Below are positions 8,476 through 16,742 of a stretch of 44,103 nucleotides of DNA, piece after piece. This stretch comes from Flavobacteriales bacterium UBA974 (lineage in GTDB: Bacteria > Bacteroidota > Bacteroidia > Flavobacteriales_D > Sanyastnellaceae): NCBI GenBank assembly GCA_002292405.1, contig DBBW01000022.1, positions 1 through 44,103 of the forward strand, written 5' to 3'. The notes under the pieces were generated by a model. That model was not told the origin of the DNA and made no database searches. It was given only the letters and a program-made list of their open reading frames with translations. Position numbers and translations under genes: made by a program. Each line of letters starts with the position of its first letter. The stretch's first letter is position 1.

Positions 8476-9171
8476 ATGGTTAAATCTCGTTTCGCCGTTT
8501 TCGGTACAGGTCGCTACGGCGCCCAAATCGCTCTTTCTCTTGCAAAGCGTGGCGCTGAAGTTTATACATTTGATATACAACCAGAACGTGCTGAGTTACT
8601 GAAGGAAGACGTTGCCCTTGCTATAACTCTCGATTCTACAAACAAGAGAGCTCTTAAAGCCCAAAGCGTCCAGGATATGGAAGCTGCGGTAGTTGCCATT
8701 GGTGAAAACTTTGAGGCTACGGTTCTGACGACCTTAAATCTTTTAGACCTCGGTATTCCTCGCATTATTGTAAGAGCAAACGATAAAAACCAGCACAGGA
8801 TCCTGAAATCTTTAGGGGTAAAAGAAATTCTAAGTCCAGAAAGCGAAGTTGCCGAAGTCGTTTCTGAAAGACTAATTAACCCCAGTATTCGTGGGTTCTT
8901 GCAACTTCCAGATGAATATGAAATAGCCGAAATTAAAGCGCCCCCTAATTGTTTCGGAAGGACTTTGAAAGATATCGCATTGAGCGCCAGGTATGAGCTT
9001 CGACTCATTACAATAAGACGTGAATTTCAGGAAATGATTGATGGCGAAACAACAATTACTGAACATATTATCGGTCTCCCTCAGATGGATACGGAAATTC
9101 AGGAAACCGACACACTCGTTGTGTTTGGCTCCTTAAAGGCTGTTAAAAAATTCCTAGATATAAACGCCTAA
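8476..9171 (+). CDS. TrkA-N/KtrA-type potassium uptake regulatory subunit
   Basis: This 231-residue cytoplasmic protein has the two-part layout of KtrA/TrkA regulators. An N-terminal RCK-N Rossmann domain carries FAVFGTGRYGAQIA (glycine loop at residues 10-15), the acidic strand end TFDIQPER and RANDKNQHRILKSLGV. A C-terminal RCK-C domain follows (residues about 145-231, IAEIKAPPNCFGRTLKDIAL). Such proteins bind nucleotides and gate a membrane partner of the KtrB/TrkH family. No partner gene is adjacent: the gene stands alone between kynU and a convergent lipoprotein gene that ends only 7 bases away. The partner is presumably elsewhere. The family assignment is firm; the specific Ktr versus Trk name is not. 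Confidence 0.88.
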   Translation: MVKSRFAVFGTGRYGAQIALSLAKRGAEVYTFDIQPERAELLKEDVALAITLDSTNKRALKAQSVQDMEAAVVAIGENFEATVLTTLNLLDLGIPRIIVRANDKNQHRILKSLGVKEILSPESEVAEVVSERLINPSIRGFLQLPDEYEIAEIKAPPNCFGRTLKDIALSARYELRLITIRREFQEMIDGETTITEHIIGLPQMDTEIQETDTLVVFGSLKAVKKFLDINA

Positions 9172-9178
9172 AGTCAAT

Positions 9179-10747
9179 TTAATGAAGCCATTCTACTTCG
9201 TGGCTCCAATCTGACTTGATTTTTACTTTCTCAGTCATGATTTCAGCTGGTTCTGGAGATTCCCATTTCAGTAAATCAACGCTTCTCCATAATCCATCAC
9301 CATCCGAGTCACCTGTCCATTTTAATTGATATGTGCCTTGTGTTAAATTTTTAAATTCAACACCCTCTTTATTCTGAAGCCTCTGTTTTTTTACAACTTC
9401 ACCATTTGAAGCAATCAATTCAAGCCAACCTTCTTTCTCGATTTTTACGCTCAAATCTCCCAAGCTTTTCTTTTCGAAAACACTCCATTTAAAACTGGTA
9501 GTGTCGGAAATTTGGACCCCGCCATACCCCACAACTCCACCAGGGATAACTGTTAATTCAAAAGAGCTTCCTCTTGTAAAATTTCCTTCCATAATAACCT
9601 TAAACGGGTCTAATGCATCGACATAAATAGAGTCTAACAACATTTCTAGACTGTCTTCTGTAAGAAGTTTAAATAAAGAATCAACTACACTTTCTAAGGG
9701 CCTGGAAAATGTGAACTCTGCAATATTTGATGACACCACCTTTCCTTCTGGTCCTTTTACTTCTTTGAAAGTTTCCATCTGAATCAATTTTATTTCCTGA
9801 AACTTTAAAGTGTCGTTTCCACACCAAACAACATCGGGAGAGCTCTCAGCAGAAAACACCCATAAATTTTCATTGTTATGAAAAAACTCATTGCCACTCA
9901 CTTCAATCGTGTCGGACAACTCTATTGGCGCACTTAAAAATAGTGTAACGAGTCCAAGGGAATCCCTAGAGCTATTCACAAAATACTTAACCGCTAGTTC
10001 ACTAGTTGCCTGCATTCTGAGTGGAGTTGCCAAGGTCACATGACCCTCGACAACGACGACCTCTTCAAAAACTGCCAATCCTTCTCCTGAAGTCCAAACA
10101 TAATTTCTGTCATTGTCCTCGATGGCCATGATTTTATATCGCCCCGAAGGCAGATAATTTAACAGAAACTCACCTGATTCATTCGTTGTCCCGACAAATT
10201 GGGGTTTTGCCCCTTTTAAAATTGAATCCGGTGAAATCATAGAATCATACATCAGAACTCTAACCCCAGATTTAGGCTGTGAAGTAAAAACATCAACTAC
10301 AGAGCCGCTTATTGAAAGAGAATCTAAATGATCTCCTGTCGAAAATGCATGAACGAAGTTATCAAGGGAATTCCCCTCTCTTATATCTACAACCGCATCT
10401 CCAAATTGAAACACATAGGTTTTATCTGATTGCAATTCATCATTCCAAACAAAGGTTACCGTTTTTCCTTTCATTGACCACTGTAATCCTTGTGGGAGGA
10501 TTGGTGAGACTAGCAGTTGGCTATTTAATGATTTAACATTCACGTACTCATCGAATGTCACAGAAATAACACCTCCTTGATCTACAATTACATTGGTTGC
10601 GCCAGGTTGAGGAGAAATTTCTAAAACAATTGGAGCCTCTTTGTCCATACCTCCTCCAGAAGGAGTTCCAACCTGAGCACAAGAGATCATCATTATTGAG
10701 ACAAAAAAGGCCTGTGTTAGCACGAATATGTCCTCAAATAATTTCAT
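9179..10747 (-). CDS. Ig-like-domain surface lipoprotein
   Basis: This 522-residue protein has a lipoprotein signal peptide ending in MMISCAQVG (lipidated Cys23), followed by TPSGGGMDKEAP. Residues about 40-140 form an SbsA/Big_5-type Ig-like domain (TFDEYVNVKSLNSQLLVSP, then TYVFQFGDAVVDIREGNSL). A short carboxypeptidase-like beta domain follows (ISGSVVDVFTSQPKSGVRVLMYD, then FLLNYLPSGRYKIMAIEDND). The rest is beta-rich with no catalytic motif. Lipoproteins of this architecture are widespread in Bacteroidota, and their function is not established. The C-terminus (TYQLKWTGDSDGDGLWRSVDLLKWESPEP) matches the usual ending of that group. It lies 49 bases downstream of comF on the same strand and has its own -7 box. 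Confidence 0.85.
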   Translation of the reverse strand: MKLFEDIFVLTQAFFVSIMMISCAQVGTPSGGGMDKEAPIVLEISPQPGATNVIVDQGGVISVTFDEYVNVKSLNSQLLVSPILPQGLQWSMKGKTVTFVWNDELQSDKTYVFQFGDAVVDIREGNSLDNFVHAFSTGDHLDSLSISGSVVDVFTSQPKSGVRVLMYDSMISPDSILKGAKPQFVGTTNESGEFLLNYLPSGRYKIMAIEDNDRNYVWTSGEGLAVFEEVVVVEGHVTLATPLRMQATSELAVKYFVNSSRDSLGLVTLFLSAPIELSDTIEVSGNEFFHNNENLWVFSAESSPDVVWCGNDTLKFQEIKLIQMETFKEVKGPEGKVVSSNIAEFTFSRPLESVVDSLFKLLTEDSLEMLLDSIYVDALDPFKVIMEGNFTRGSSFELTVIPGGVVGYGGVQISDTTSFKWSVFEKKSLGDLSVKIEKEGWLELIASNGEVVKKQRLQNKEGVEFKNLTQGTYQLKWTGDSDGDGLWRSVDLLKWESPEPAEIMTEKVKIKSDWSHEVEWLH

Positions 10748-10757
10748 TTCTTTTTAG

Positions 10758-10765
10758 CAAATATA
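10758..10765 (-). promoter_or_regulatory. -7 promoter box for the Ig-like lipoprotein
   Basis: TATATTTG on the minus strand is an exact TAnnTTTG match ending 10 bases before the ATG at 10747, giving a leader of only a few bases. No -33 TTG is clear. Confidence 0.45.
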
Positions 10766-10796
10766 ATAACTCCCTAACGTTACGCATGGCACTTAG

Positions 10797-11480
10797 TTAA
10801 GCAAGTGCGAGAACTACCGCACCTAACACAAATCTGCCTTTTAACTCTAGAATCTCACGACATTCTCTTAATGTAGCTCCAGTTGTTAAAACATCGTCAA
10901 CGAGAATCACGGGACTCATCTTACTTCTGTTTTTCTTGTGGTTAAAACCGAAAGTCTGTTTCGATGCTTGAGATCTACCCTGTCTATTTGAACCCGTCAA
11001 AGAGGCTCCATGCTTCGTTTGGATAAGACCCGCCCCATCAACCTTAATTTCCCAAACTTCTCCCAGCCCAGCCGCCAATCTTTCAGCCTGGTTGTACCCT
11101 CTTTGGAGTTTTCTTTTAGGGTGAATAGGTACTGGCACTAAAACTACACCTTCTGGCGGCGGATCCCAACGGTTTGCTATCCAGTTCCCGAGTTTTTTAA
11201 CCCGCCAAGGCTCGCCCCCATATTTACATTTATGAATCATTGCCCTCGACCCGCCATCGCTTAAACGAAATCCCACCGCAGACCAAACACAGTTCATTCT
11301 TTCCTTAAATAAAATACGACTTACTGCACCCGGTTCATATACTCCCCAATTCAAAATACATAAACTACACGCCCCAGCTACATGCCCGTAATACGTTATA
11401 GGCAACCCACAACTTAGACATGTCTGTGGCACAAAGCCTTCTATCAAAGCCTGGGTTAAGTATTTAATCGTTTTTCTCAC
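10797..11480 (-). CDS. comF: ComF family protein (phosphoribosyltransferase-like)
   Basis: This 227-residue protein has the ComF layout. An N-terminal four-cysteine zinc finger (C21, C24, C38, C41) precedes a phosphoribosyltransferase fold with LVPVPIHPKRKLQRGYNQAERLA and the PRPP-binding motif VILVDDVLTTGAT near residues 191-203. ComF proteins take part in handling transforming DNA in competent bacteria; the exact reaction is not settled. The start is GTG at 11480, with no ATG nearby in frame. An AT-rich near-match to the -7 box (TAAATTTT) lies just upstream. The gene is divergent from the DUF72 gene, with about 100 bases between. Confidence 0.93.
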   Translation of the reverse strand: MRKTIKYLTQALIEGFVPQTCLSCGLPITYYGHVAGACSLCILNWGVYEPGAVSRILFKERMNCVWSAVGFRLSDGGSRAMIHKCKYGGEPWRVKKLGNWIANRWDPPPEGVVLVPVPIHPKRKLQRGYNQAERLAAGLGEVWEIKVDGAGLIQTKHGASLTGSNRQGRSQASKQTFGFNHKKNRSKMSPVILVDDVLTTGATLRECREILELKGRFVLGAVVLALA

Positions 11481-11547
11481 ATTTATAAAATTTACTGATA
11501 CAATGACAATAAATTTTAAAGTCCTTTGTGAATGATTTTATAAACGG

Positions 11548-11576
11548 TTGTGTTGAACTTGTAGTCGTTAGGTTTG
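11548..11576 (+). promoter_or_regulatory. Promoter of the DUF72 gene
   Basis: A -33 TTG (11548-11550), an 18-base spacer and TAGGTTTG (11569-11576, an exact TAnnTTTG match) form a full Bacteroidota-type promoter. The -7 box ends 4 bases (CAAG) before the GTG start, which implies a leaderless mRNA and supports the GTG start choice. Confidence 0.6.
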
Positions 11577-11580
11577 CAAG

Positions 11581-12468
11581 GTGAAATTTGGCAAAATAGA
11601 TATTAACCTTGAATGTGAGAAGCTTGACAAAGACCATTGGGAACTTCCCGAAGTGAAGATAGAATGGACTGAGAGGAGTGATCCAATCGATAAGACTGTG
11701 ATAAGATCTGGGGGGACTTCCTGGCGCATTAAATCTTGGAGAGGTGGTGTGTACCCCATAAAAGATCCGATGAGAACCTGGGCGAAACACTATGGAAAGC
11801 GTTTTGGTAATATTGAATTTAATGCGACTCATTATAGGATATACTCACCTGAAAAAATGGCTGAATGGGCTAGTGAAATGCCTGCTGATTTCGTTTTCTG
11901 CCCAAAATTTCCAGCACTAATTTCACATTATAGGCGGTTCAATAATTGTGAGGTGCCCACTGATGATTTTATTAAAAGCATACTCGCTTTGGGCGATAAA
12001 CTCGGTCCTGTTTTTCTTCAACTTCCCCCTCATTATGCACCTAAGCACAGTGAAAAATTGACAACGTATTTAAACAATTGGCCTAAAGAAATAAAGATGG
12101 CTGTGGAATTTCGTCATCACGATTGGTTTAAAGGTGGTGAAGAGGCAGAAACCGTTTGGAAATTATTGTCACAGAAAGGAATCGGGGCGGTAATTAGCGA
12201 TACCGTCGGAAGACCTGACGCACTACATATGCGCCTTACCGCACCGTTTCTTCTTGTGAGATTTGGTGGTTATGATGGGCATGGAAGTGATGAAAAGAGG
12301 TTGATGGTTTGGTGTACATTGATGAAGAAATTAAAGGATGCAGGAACGCCACTCGAATCGTTCGACCTGCTTGTACATACTACAGACAGTAAATTTACTC
12401 CAGAAACTTGCAGTAAATTTGAAGCAATGGTTAAAAAAGACAGCTCATCAAAATACACTTTTAAATGA
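11581..12468 (+). CDS. DUF72 (YecE-like) family protein
   Basis: This 295-residue protein belongs to the DUF72 TIM-barrel family of unknown activity. Typical features are SGGTSWRIKSWRGGVYP near residues 43-59, WAKHYGKRFGNIEFNATHYRIY, DFVFCPKFPALISH, LGPVFLQLPPHY and AVEFRHHDWF. It starts with GTG, supported by a full promoter whose -7 box ends 4 bases upstream. Its stop overlaps the PAP2 phosphatase start by 4 bases (ATGA), so the two are translationally coupled. The family is common in many bacteria without a proven substrate. Confidence 0.9.
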   Translation: MKFGKIDINLECEKLDKDHWELPEVKIEWTERSDPIDKTVIRSGGTSWRIKSWRGGVYPIKDPMRTWAKHYGKRFGNIEFNATHYRIYSPEKMAEWASEMPADFVFCPKFPALISHYRRFNNCEVPTDDFIKSILALGDKLGPVFLQLPPHYAPKHSEKLTTYLNNWPKEIKMAVEFRHHDWFKGGEEAETVWKLLSQKGIGAVISDTVGRPDALHMRLTAPFLLVRFGGYDGHGSDEKRLMVWCTLMKKLKDAGTPLESFDLLVHTTDSKFTPETCSKFEAMVKKDSSSKYTFK

Positions 12469-13124
12469 AAATTATTACACTTATTTTTTGTCTTTTTACC
12501 TGTTCAATTTTAGCGCAAAACACGAGTTCACCCCTTGAAAAGAAAACGCAGTACCGACCGCTAATTTTACCCTCAGCTTTTATTACGTATGGATTTATCG
12601 GGTTAAAAAATGAAAGGCTCAATGCGCTCGACTTAAGTCTTAGAGATGAATTGAGGTATGTTGAGAGACAAGTTCATCTTGACGATTATTTAGAATTCAG
12701 CCCTTTGGTTGCCGTTTACGGATTAAACCTCATTGGGAAAAAGGGTGTGCACAATCTACGAGAACTCTCTAAAATTACTGGCTATTCGATTGTGATTACA
12801 GGTGTTTCAGTCGCTAGCATTAAGCTACTTACGGGGAAAGAAAGACCCGACGGATCCGACTTCACCTCCTTCCCTTCTGGACATACTGCAACAGCTTTTA
12901 TGTGTGCTGAAATATTGTATCAAGAGTATAAAAACGAGTCTATTCTATATGGGATTCTAGGATACACAGCCGCCGCTACTACAGGTTATCTTAGGGTATA
13001 TAATGACAAACACTGGTTCTCCGATGTCCTAGCGGGAGCTGGATTCGGGATATTAAGCACGAAGCTATCCTATCTTCTCCATAAAAAACTGAACTCAAGA
13101 AATAAAAGGCGTTACTTACCGTGA
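12465..13124 (+). CDS. PAP2-family phosphatase (membrane or periplasmic)
   Basis: This 219-residue protein begins with a signal-like hydrophobic stretch (MKIITLIFCLFTCSILAQ) and carries all three PAP2 signature blocks: K120 to R127-P128 (KLLTGKERP), SGH at 138-140, and R177 to H183 to D187 (RVYNDKHWFSD). Such enzymes remove phosphate from lipid phosphates such as phosphatidic acid or undecaprenyl diphosphate, or from small phosphates. The substrate cannot be told from sequence. It is translationally coupled (ATGA) to the DUF72 gene. Its 3' end overlaps the convergent secA gene by 13 bases. Confidence 0.9.
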   Translation: MKIITLIFCLFTCSILAQNTSSPLEKKTQYRPLILPSAFITYGFIGLKNERLNALDLSLRDELRYVERQVHLDDYLEFSPLVAVYGLNLIGKKGVHNLRELSKITGYSIVITGVSVASIKLLTGKERPDGSDFTSFPSGHTATAFMCAEILYQEYKNESILYGILGYTAAATTGYLRVYNDKHWFSDVLAGAGFGILSTKLSYLLHKKLNSRNKRRYLP

Positions 13125-16100
13125 CACTTTTTAAACTTCTTGCCAGAACCGCATGGGCAAGGTGAGTTAGGTTGCACTTTCTTCTCTGTGCGAATCGGGT
13201 CAACTGGTTTGGGTCGAGATGTAGGATGAGGTTGGCCAGGTTGAGTTGGAGAAATTGCTCCACCGCCGGCGGCTGCTCTTGCAGCATTCTGTTGGGCGAT
13301 ATTATCTACGCCCGCCTTGGATGTTTTACCTAATGGAGCAACATCTATTTTCTTCCCCTGGCGCAATGGTTGTTCTCCTGCATTGATAGGAATTGTACAC
13401 TTCATTAAGAATGAAGCAACTTCAGCATTTACCTTTTGAACCATTTGCTTAAATAGCTCGTACGACTCGAATTTGTAGATGAGAAGCGGATCCTTTTGCT
13501 CGTGTCTTGCGTGCTGAACATTGTTCCTTAAATCATCCATAGATCTAAGGTGCTCCTTCCAATGCAAGTCAATCACAGCAAGGACCACTTGCTGCTCTAG
13601 AGCCTTCATGACGCTTACCCCCTCGGTTGCAACACTTTCGTCAATATCAGCACTCACCTGAATCGTCTTCAGTCCGTCAGAAAATGGGACAAGTATGCTT
13701 TTGAAATCATTCGACTCATCGTCGTAAACACGCTGAATTACTGGATGAGCTCTTCGAGATAAATCTTCTATTTTAGATCTGTAATGTTGCTCCGATTTAG
13801 AGTAACATTGGTAAACCAAGTCGTCGGTATCTACCGAAAGAAAATCGTTTTCTGAAACGGGAGCTTCAATCCCTAAGTTAGAAAGCATCGCAAGACGGAA
13901 ATTATCGTAATCTTTAGACTCGTGCGTAGCATCAACATTTGCCTCAACAAGTTCGAAGAACATATTGGCAATATCCGTCCTAATTCTATCGCCATAGAGC
14001 GCATTTCTACGGAGCTTATAAATCACTTCACGCTGTGCGTTCATGACATCATCGTACTCAAGTAGTCTCTTTCTAATCCCAAAATTATTTTCCTCGACTT
14101 TTGTTTGGGCTCGTTCTATGGACTTAGAAATCATCTTGTGCTGAATGACTTCTCCATCTTTGTGCCCCATCCTGTCCATCATCTTCGCCACTCGGTCAGA
14201 GCCAAACAGACGCATCAAATCATCTTCTAAAGATGCATAAAATTGTGACGATCCTGGATCTCCTTGACGACCTGCACGACCTCTCAGCTGTCTATCAACT
14301 CTTCGCGAATCATGCCTCTCGGTTCCGATAATCGCAAGACCTCCAGCCTCTTTCACTTCTTTCGTTAATTTGATATCGGTACCACGTCCCGCCATATTTG
14401 TCGCGATCGTAACCGTTCCCGCCTGACCAGCTCTGGTCACAACCTCCGCCTCTTGTTGGTGTCTCTTAGCGTTTAGAACCTGGTGATCTAAACCTTGTCT
14501 ATCTAACATTCTAGAAAGCAATTCCGATACTTCCACAGTCGTTGTTCCTACCAGAACGGGTCTGCCTGCCTTGCTTAATGCAGCTATTTGCTCAATCGCT
14601 GCATTGTATTTCTCACGCTTCGTTTTGTAAACCAAATCCTCTCTATCGTCACGAGCAATAGGCTTGTTTGTAGGAATTACCTTAACGTCTAATTTATAGA
14701 TATCCCAAAACTCACCTGCTTCTGTCTCCGCAGTTCCAGTCATACCAGCAAGCTTGTGGTACATCCTAAAGAAGTTCTGTAGCGTAACTGTCGCATATGT
14801 TTGAGTCGCGGCCTCAATCTTTACATTCTCTTTCGCTTCAATCGCTTGGTGTAAACCATCTGAATAGCGTCTTCCGTCCATAATACGACCGGTCTGCTCA
14901 TCGACAATTTTCACCTTATTTTCCATAATAACGTACTCGATATCCTTCTCGAATAAAGTGTATGCTTTAAGAAGTTGATTCATCGAATGAATTCTCGCGG
15001 ATTTGACTCCGAAATCTTGCATCACCTCCTGCTTTCTCGATAATTTTTCTTCATCGTTCGCATCTGAATTGTCTACTGCCACAAGCTCCGTTGCAATGTC
15101 CGGCATTGTGAAAAATGCGTCATCATCCATCCCCTGTGTAAGATAAATAATGCCTTTCTCAGAAAGTTCAATTTGGTTTTGCTTCTCATCAATAACGAAG
15201 AATAACTCTTCATCAGCCTTGTGCATCTCGCGCTGATTGTCGGCCAGGTAAAACGACTCCACTTTTAATAGGCGCTGGCGCATCCCTTCATTACTTAGAA
15301 ATTTAATGATTGGTTTCGACTTGGGGAGTCCTCGAAAAGCTCGGTAAAGAGCAAGTCCAGCAGCTTCATTATCCTCTTTTGAGAGTCCATCGGTGAGAAG
15401 CTTCTTCGCCTCTGTGAGAAATCCTTGTACCGCTTTTTGCTGAACTTGAATCAGCTTAACAACCATTGGTTTTAGAGATTCAAACTCCTGTTCATCTCCT
15501 TTCGGTGTTGGTCCGCTGATAATAAGTGGAGTTCTTGCCTCGTCTATAAGCACAGAATCCACCTCGTCAACAATTGCGTAATGATGACGCCTTTGGACCA
15601 ACATGTTCGGATTCTTCGCCATATTATCACGCAGATAATCGAATCCGAATTCATTGTTCGTACCAAACGTGATATCACACTTATACGCCTCTCTTCGAGA
15701 CTCACTGTTAGGCTGATGCTTATCTATGCAATCAACTGTCAGGCCATGAAATTCGTACAATGGACCCATCCACTCTGAGTCACGCTTAGCTAGGTAGTCG
15801 TTCACGGTCACAAGATGAACTCCCCGACCCGTGAGGGCGTTTAAGAACACCGGTAAAGTTGCAACGAGGGTTTTTCCCTCACCCGTGTGCATTTCAGCAA
15901 CGCTACCCCTGTGAAGGGACACTCCCCCTACAAGTTGAACGTCATAGTGAACCATTTCCCAGGTTACATCTGACCCAGCTGCTTTCCATGTATTAGACCA
16001 AAAAGCTTTCTCACCCTCTACCCTAACCATATCTCGGGTTGCAGCTATATCCTTATCGTACTGCAATGCCGTAACCTCAATTTCACCTTCCGATGTGAAT

Positions 16101-16465
16101 CTCTTAGCAGTCTCTTTTACGAGCGCGAAAGCTTCGGGTAAAATTTCCGCAAGTACAACTTCGAGTTCCTCATTAATCTTCAACTCTAGCTTATCTATCC
16201 TTTCGAAAACAGCTTCTTTAGAGTCGAGATCTGACTCGGGCATGGTCTCTGCTTTTATTTTTAATTCATCAATCTCTCCTTGCAAATCAGAAATGTGATC
16301 ATTAATTCTTGTTCTTAGATCGATAGATTTAGCTCTGAGTTCATCGGCGCTGAGGTTGATGAAGGACTTTTCAGCCAACAAAATAGCATCAACAACTGGC
16401 TGAATTTCTTTCAGGTCGCTGGATGATTTATCTCCTAGAAATATTTTTAAAAGGCCTTTAAGCAT
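13112..16465 (-). CDS. secA: Protein translocase ATPase SecA
   Basis: SecA is the ATPase that pushes preproteins through the SecYEG channel. This copy has 1117 residues, longer than the roughly 900 of E. coli because of the extra segments usual in Bacteroidota. Visible motifs are Walker A (MHTGEGKTLVATLP), the DEAD-type box (IVDEVDSVLIDEARTPLI), GTNNEFGFDYLRDNM, GTTTVEVSELLSRML, and the helicase motif ERHDSRRVDRQLRGRAGRQGDPGS. An insert of about 100 residues with TEAKKLLTDGL and ELFFVIDEKQNQIELSEKG follows the DEAD region. The C-terminus is the zinc-binding tail SPCPCGSGKKFKKCHGK that contacts SecB or ribosomes. The ATG at 16465 has a -7 box ending 4 bases upstream. Confidence 0.98.
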   Translation of the reverse strand: MLKGLLKIFLGDKSSSDLKEIQPVVDAILLAEKSFINLSADELRAKSIDLRTRINDHISDLQGEIDELKIKAETMPESDLDSKEAVFERIDKLELKINEELEVVLAEILPEAFALVKETAKRFTSEGEIEVTALQYDKDIAATRDMVRVEGEKAFWSNTWKAAGSDVTWEMVHYDVQLVGGVSLHRGSVAEMHTGEGKTLVATLPVFLNALTGRGVHLVTVNDYLAKRDSEWMGPLYEFHGLTVDCIDKHQPNSESRREAYKCDITFGTNNEFGFDYLRDNMAKNPNMLVQRRHHYAIVDEVDSVLIDEARTPLIISGPTPKGDEQEFESLKPMVVKLIQVQQKAVQGFLTEAKKLLTDGLSKEDNEAAGLALYRAFRGLPKSKPIIKFLSNEGMRQRLLKVESFYLADNQREMHKADEELFFVIDEKQNQIELSEKGIIYLTQGMDDDAFFTMPDIATELVAVDNSDANDEEKLSRKQEVMQDFGVKSARIHSMNQLLKAYTLFEKDIEYVIMENKVKIVDEQTGRIMDGRRYSDGLHQAIEAKENVKIEAATQTYATVTLQNFFRMYHKLAGMTGTAETEAGEFWDIYKLDVKVIPTNKPIARDDREDLVYKTKREKYNAAIEQIAALSKAGRPVLVGTTTVEVSELLSRMLDRQGLDHQVLNAKRHQQEAEVVTRAGQAGTVTIATNMAGRGTDIKLTKEVKEAGGLAIIGTERHDSRRVDRQLRGRAGRQGDPGSSQFYASLEDDLMRLFGSDRVAKMMDRMGHKDGEVIQHKMISKSIERAQTKVEENNFGIRKRLLEYDDVMNAQREVIYKLRRNALYGDRIRTDIANMFFELVEANVDATHESKDYDNFRLAMLSNLGIEAPVSENDFLSVDTDDLVYQCYSKSEQHYRSKIEDLSRRAHPVIQRVYDDESNDFKSILVPFSDGLKTIQVSADIDESVATEGVSVMKALEQQVVLAVIDLHWKEHLRSMDDLRNNVQHARHEQKDPLLIYKFESYELFKQMVQKVNAEVASFLMKCTIPINAGEQPLRQGKKIDVAPLGKTSKAGVDNIAQQNAARAAAGGGAISPTQPGQPHPTSRPKPVDPIRTEKKVQPNSPCPCGSGKKFKKCHGK

Positions 16466-16469
16466 TATG

Positions 16470-16477
16470 CAAAAGTA
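16470..16477 (-). promoter_or_regulatory. -7 promoter box for secA
   Basis: TACTTTTG on the minus strand is an exact TAnnTTTG match ending 4 bases (CATA) before the secA ATG, suggesting a leaderless transcript. No -33 TTG is clear upstream. Confidence 0.5.
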
Positions 16478-16630
16478 CGCATTCAGCGTTCCTTAAATAA
16501 GTTCATTTTACGATTGCTTTTTGAACTGATAAATTCATGCCCTAATTCTGTCCTTTTTATCCCAAACTCAGAAATCATCACCATTTATAACCGCTCTAGG
16601 TACAGTAAATAAAGGTAACACACTTCGTTA

Positions 16631-16646
16631 TTAACACAAGTGTTAA
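16631..16646. promoter_or_regulatory. Palindrome in the secA-nrdB gap, candidate operator
   Basis: TTAACAC-AA-GTGTTAA has 7-base perfect arms around a 2-base centre. It lies 96 bases before nrdB in a 277-base gap with no other obvious content except a possible weak -7 box (TTTCTTTG) nearer nrdB. Its place suggests regulation of the reductase genes. It does not match the standard NrdR box spacing that I know. Confidence 0.4.
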
Positions 16647-16742
16647 AAACTAGATGGTAAAGAGGCTGAAATGACCTTGCATAAATAGGGGTCTAGATTG
16701 TTTCTTTGAGACGTTGGTTAAAAACACGATTATACAAAAGAC

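Noticed and set aside
8562..9008. Minus-strand frame of 148 codons inside the KtrA-like gene
   Set aside because: The sense frame encodes a complete two-domain KtrA-like protein; the antisense product has no domain signs.
11464..11832. Minus-strand frame of 122 codons across the DUF72 start
   Set aside because: It overlaps both the DUF72 gene and the comF start, has a low-complexity product with no recognisable domain, and runs opposite a well-supported gene with a good promoter.
16478..16742. Paired NrdR boxes upstream of nrdB
   Set aside because: No two ACAC-TATA-like boxes at the expected helical spacing were found; only the single TTAACAC palindrome is clear.
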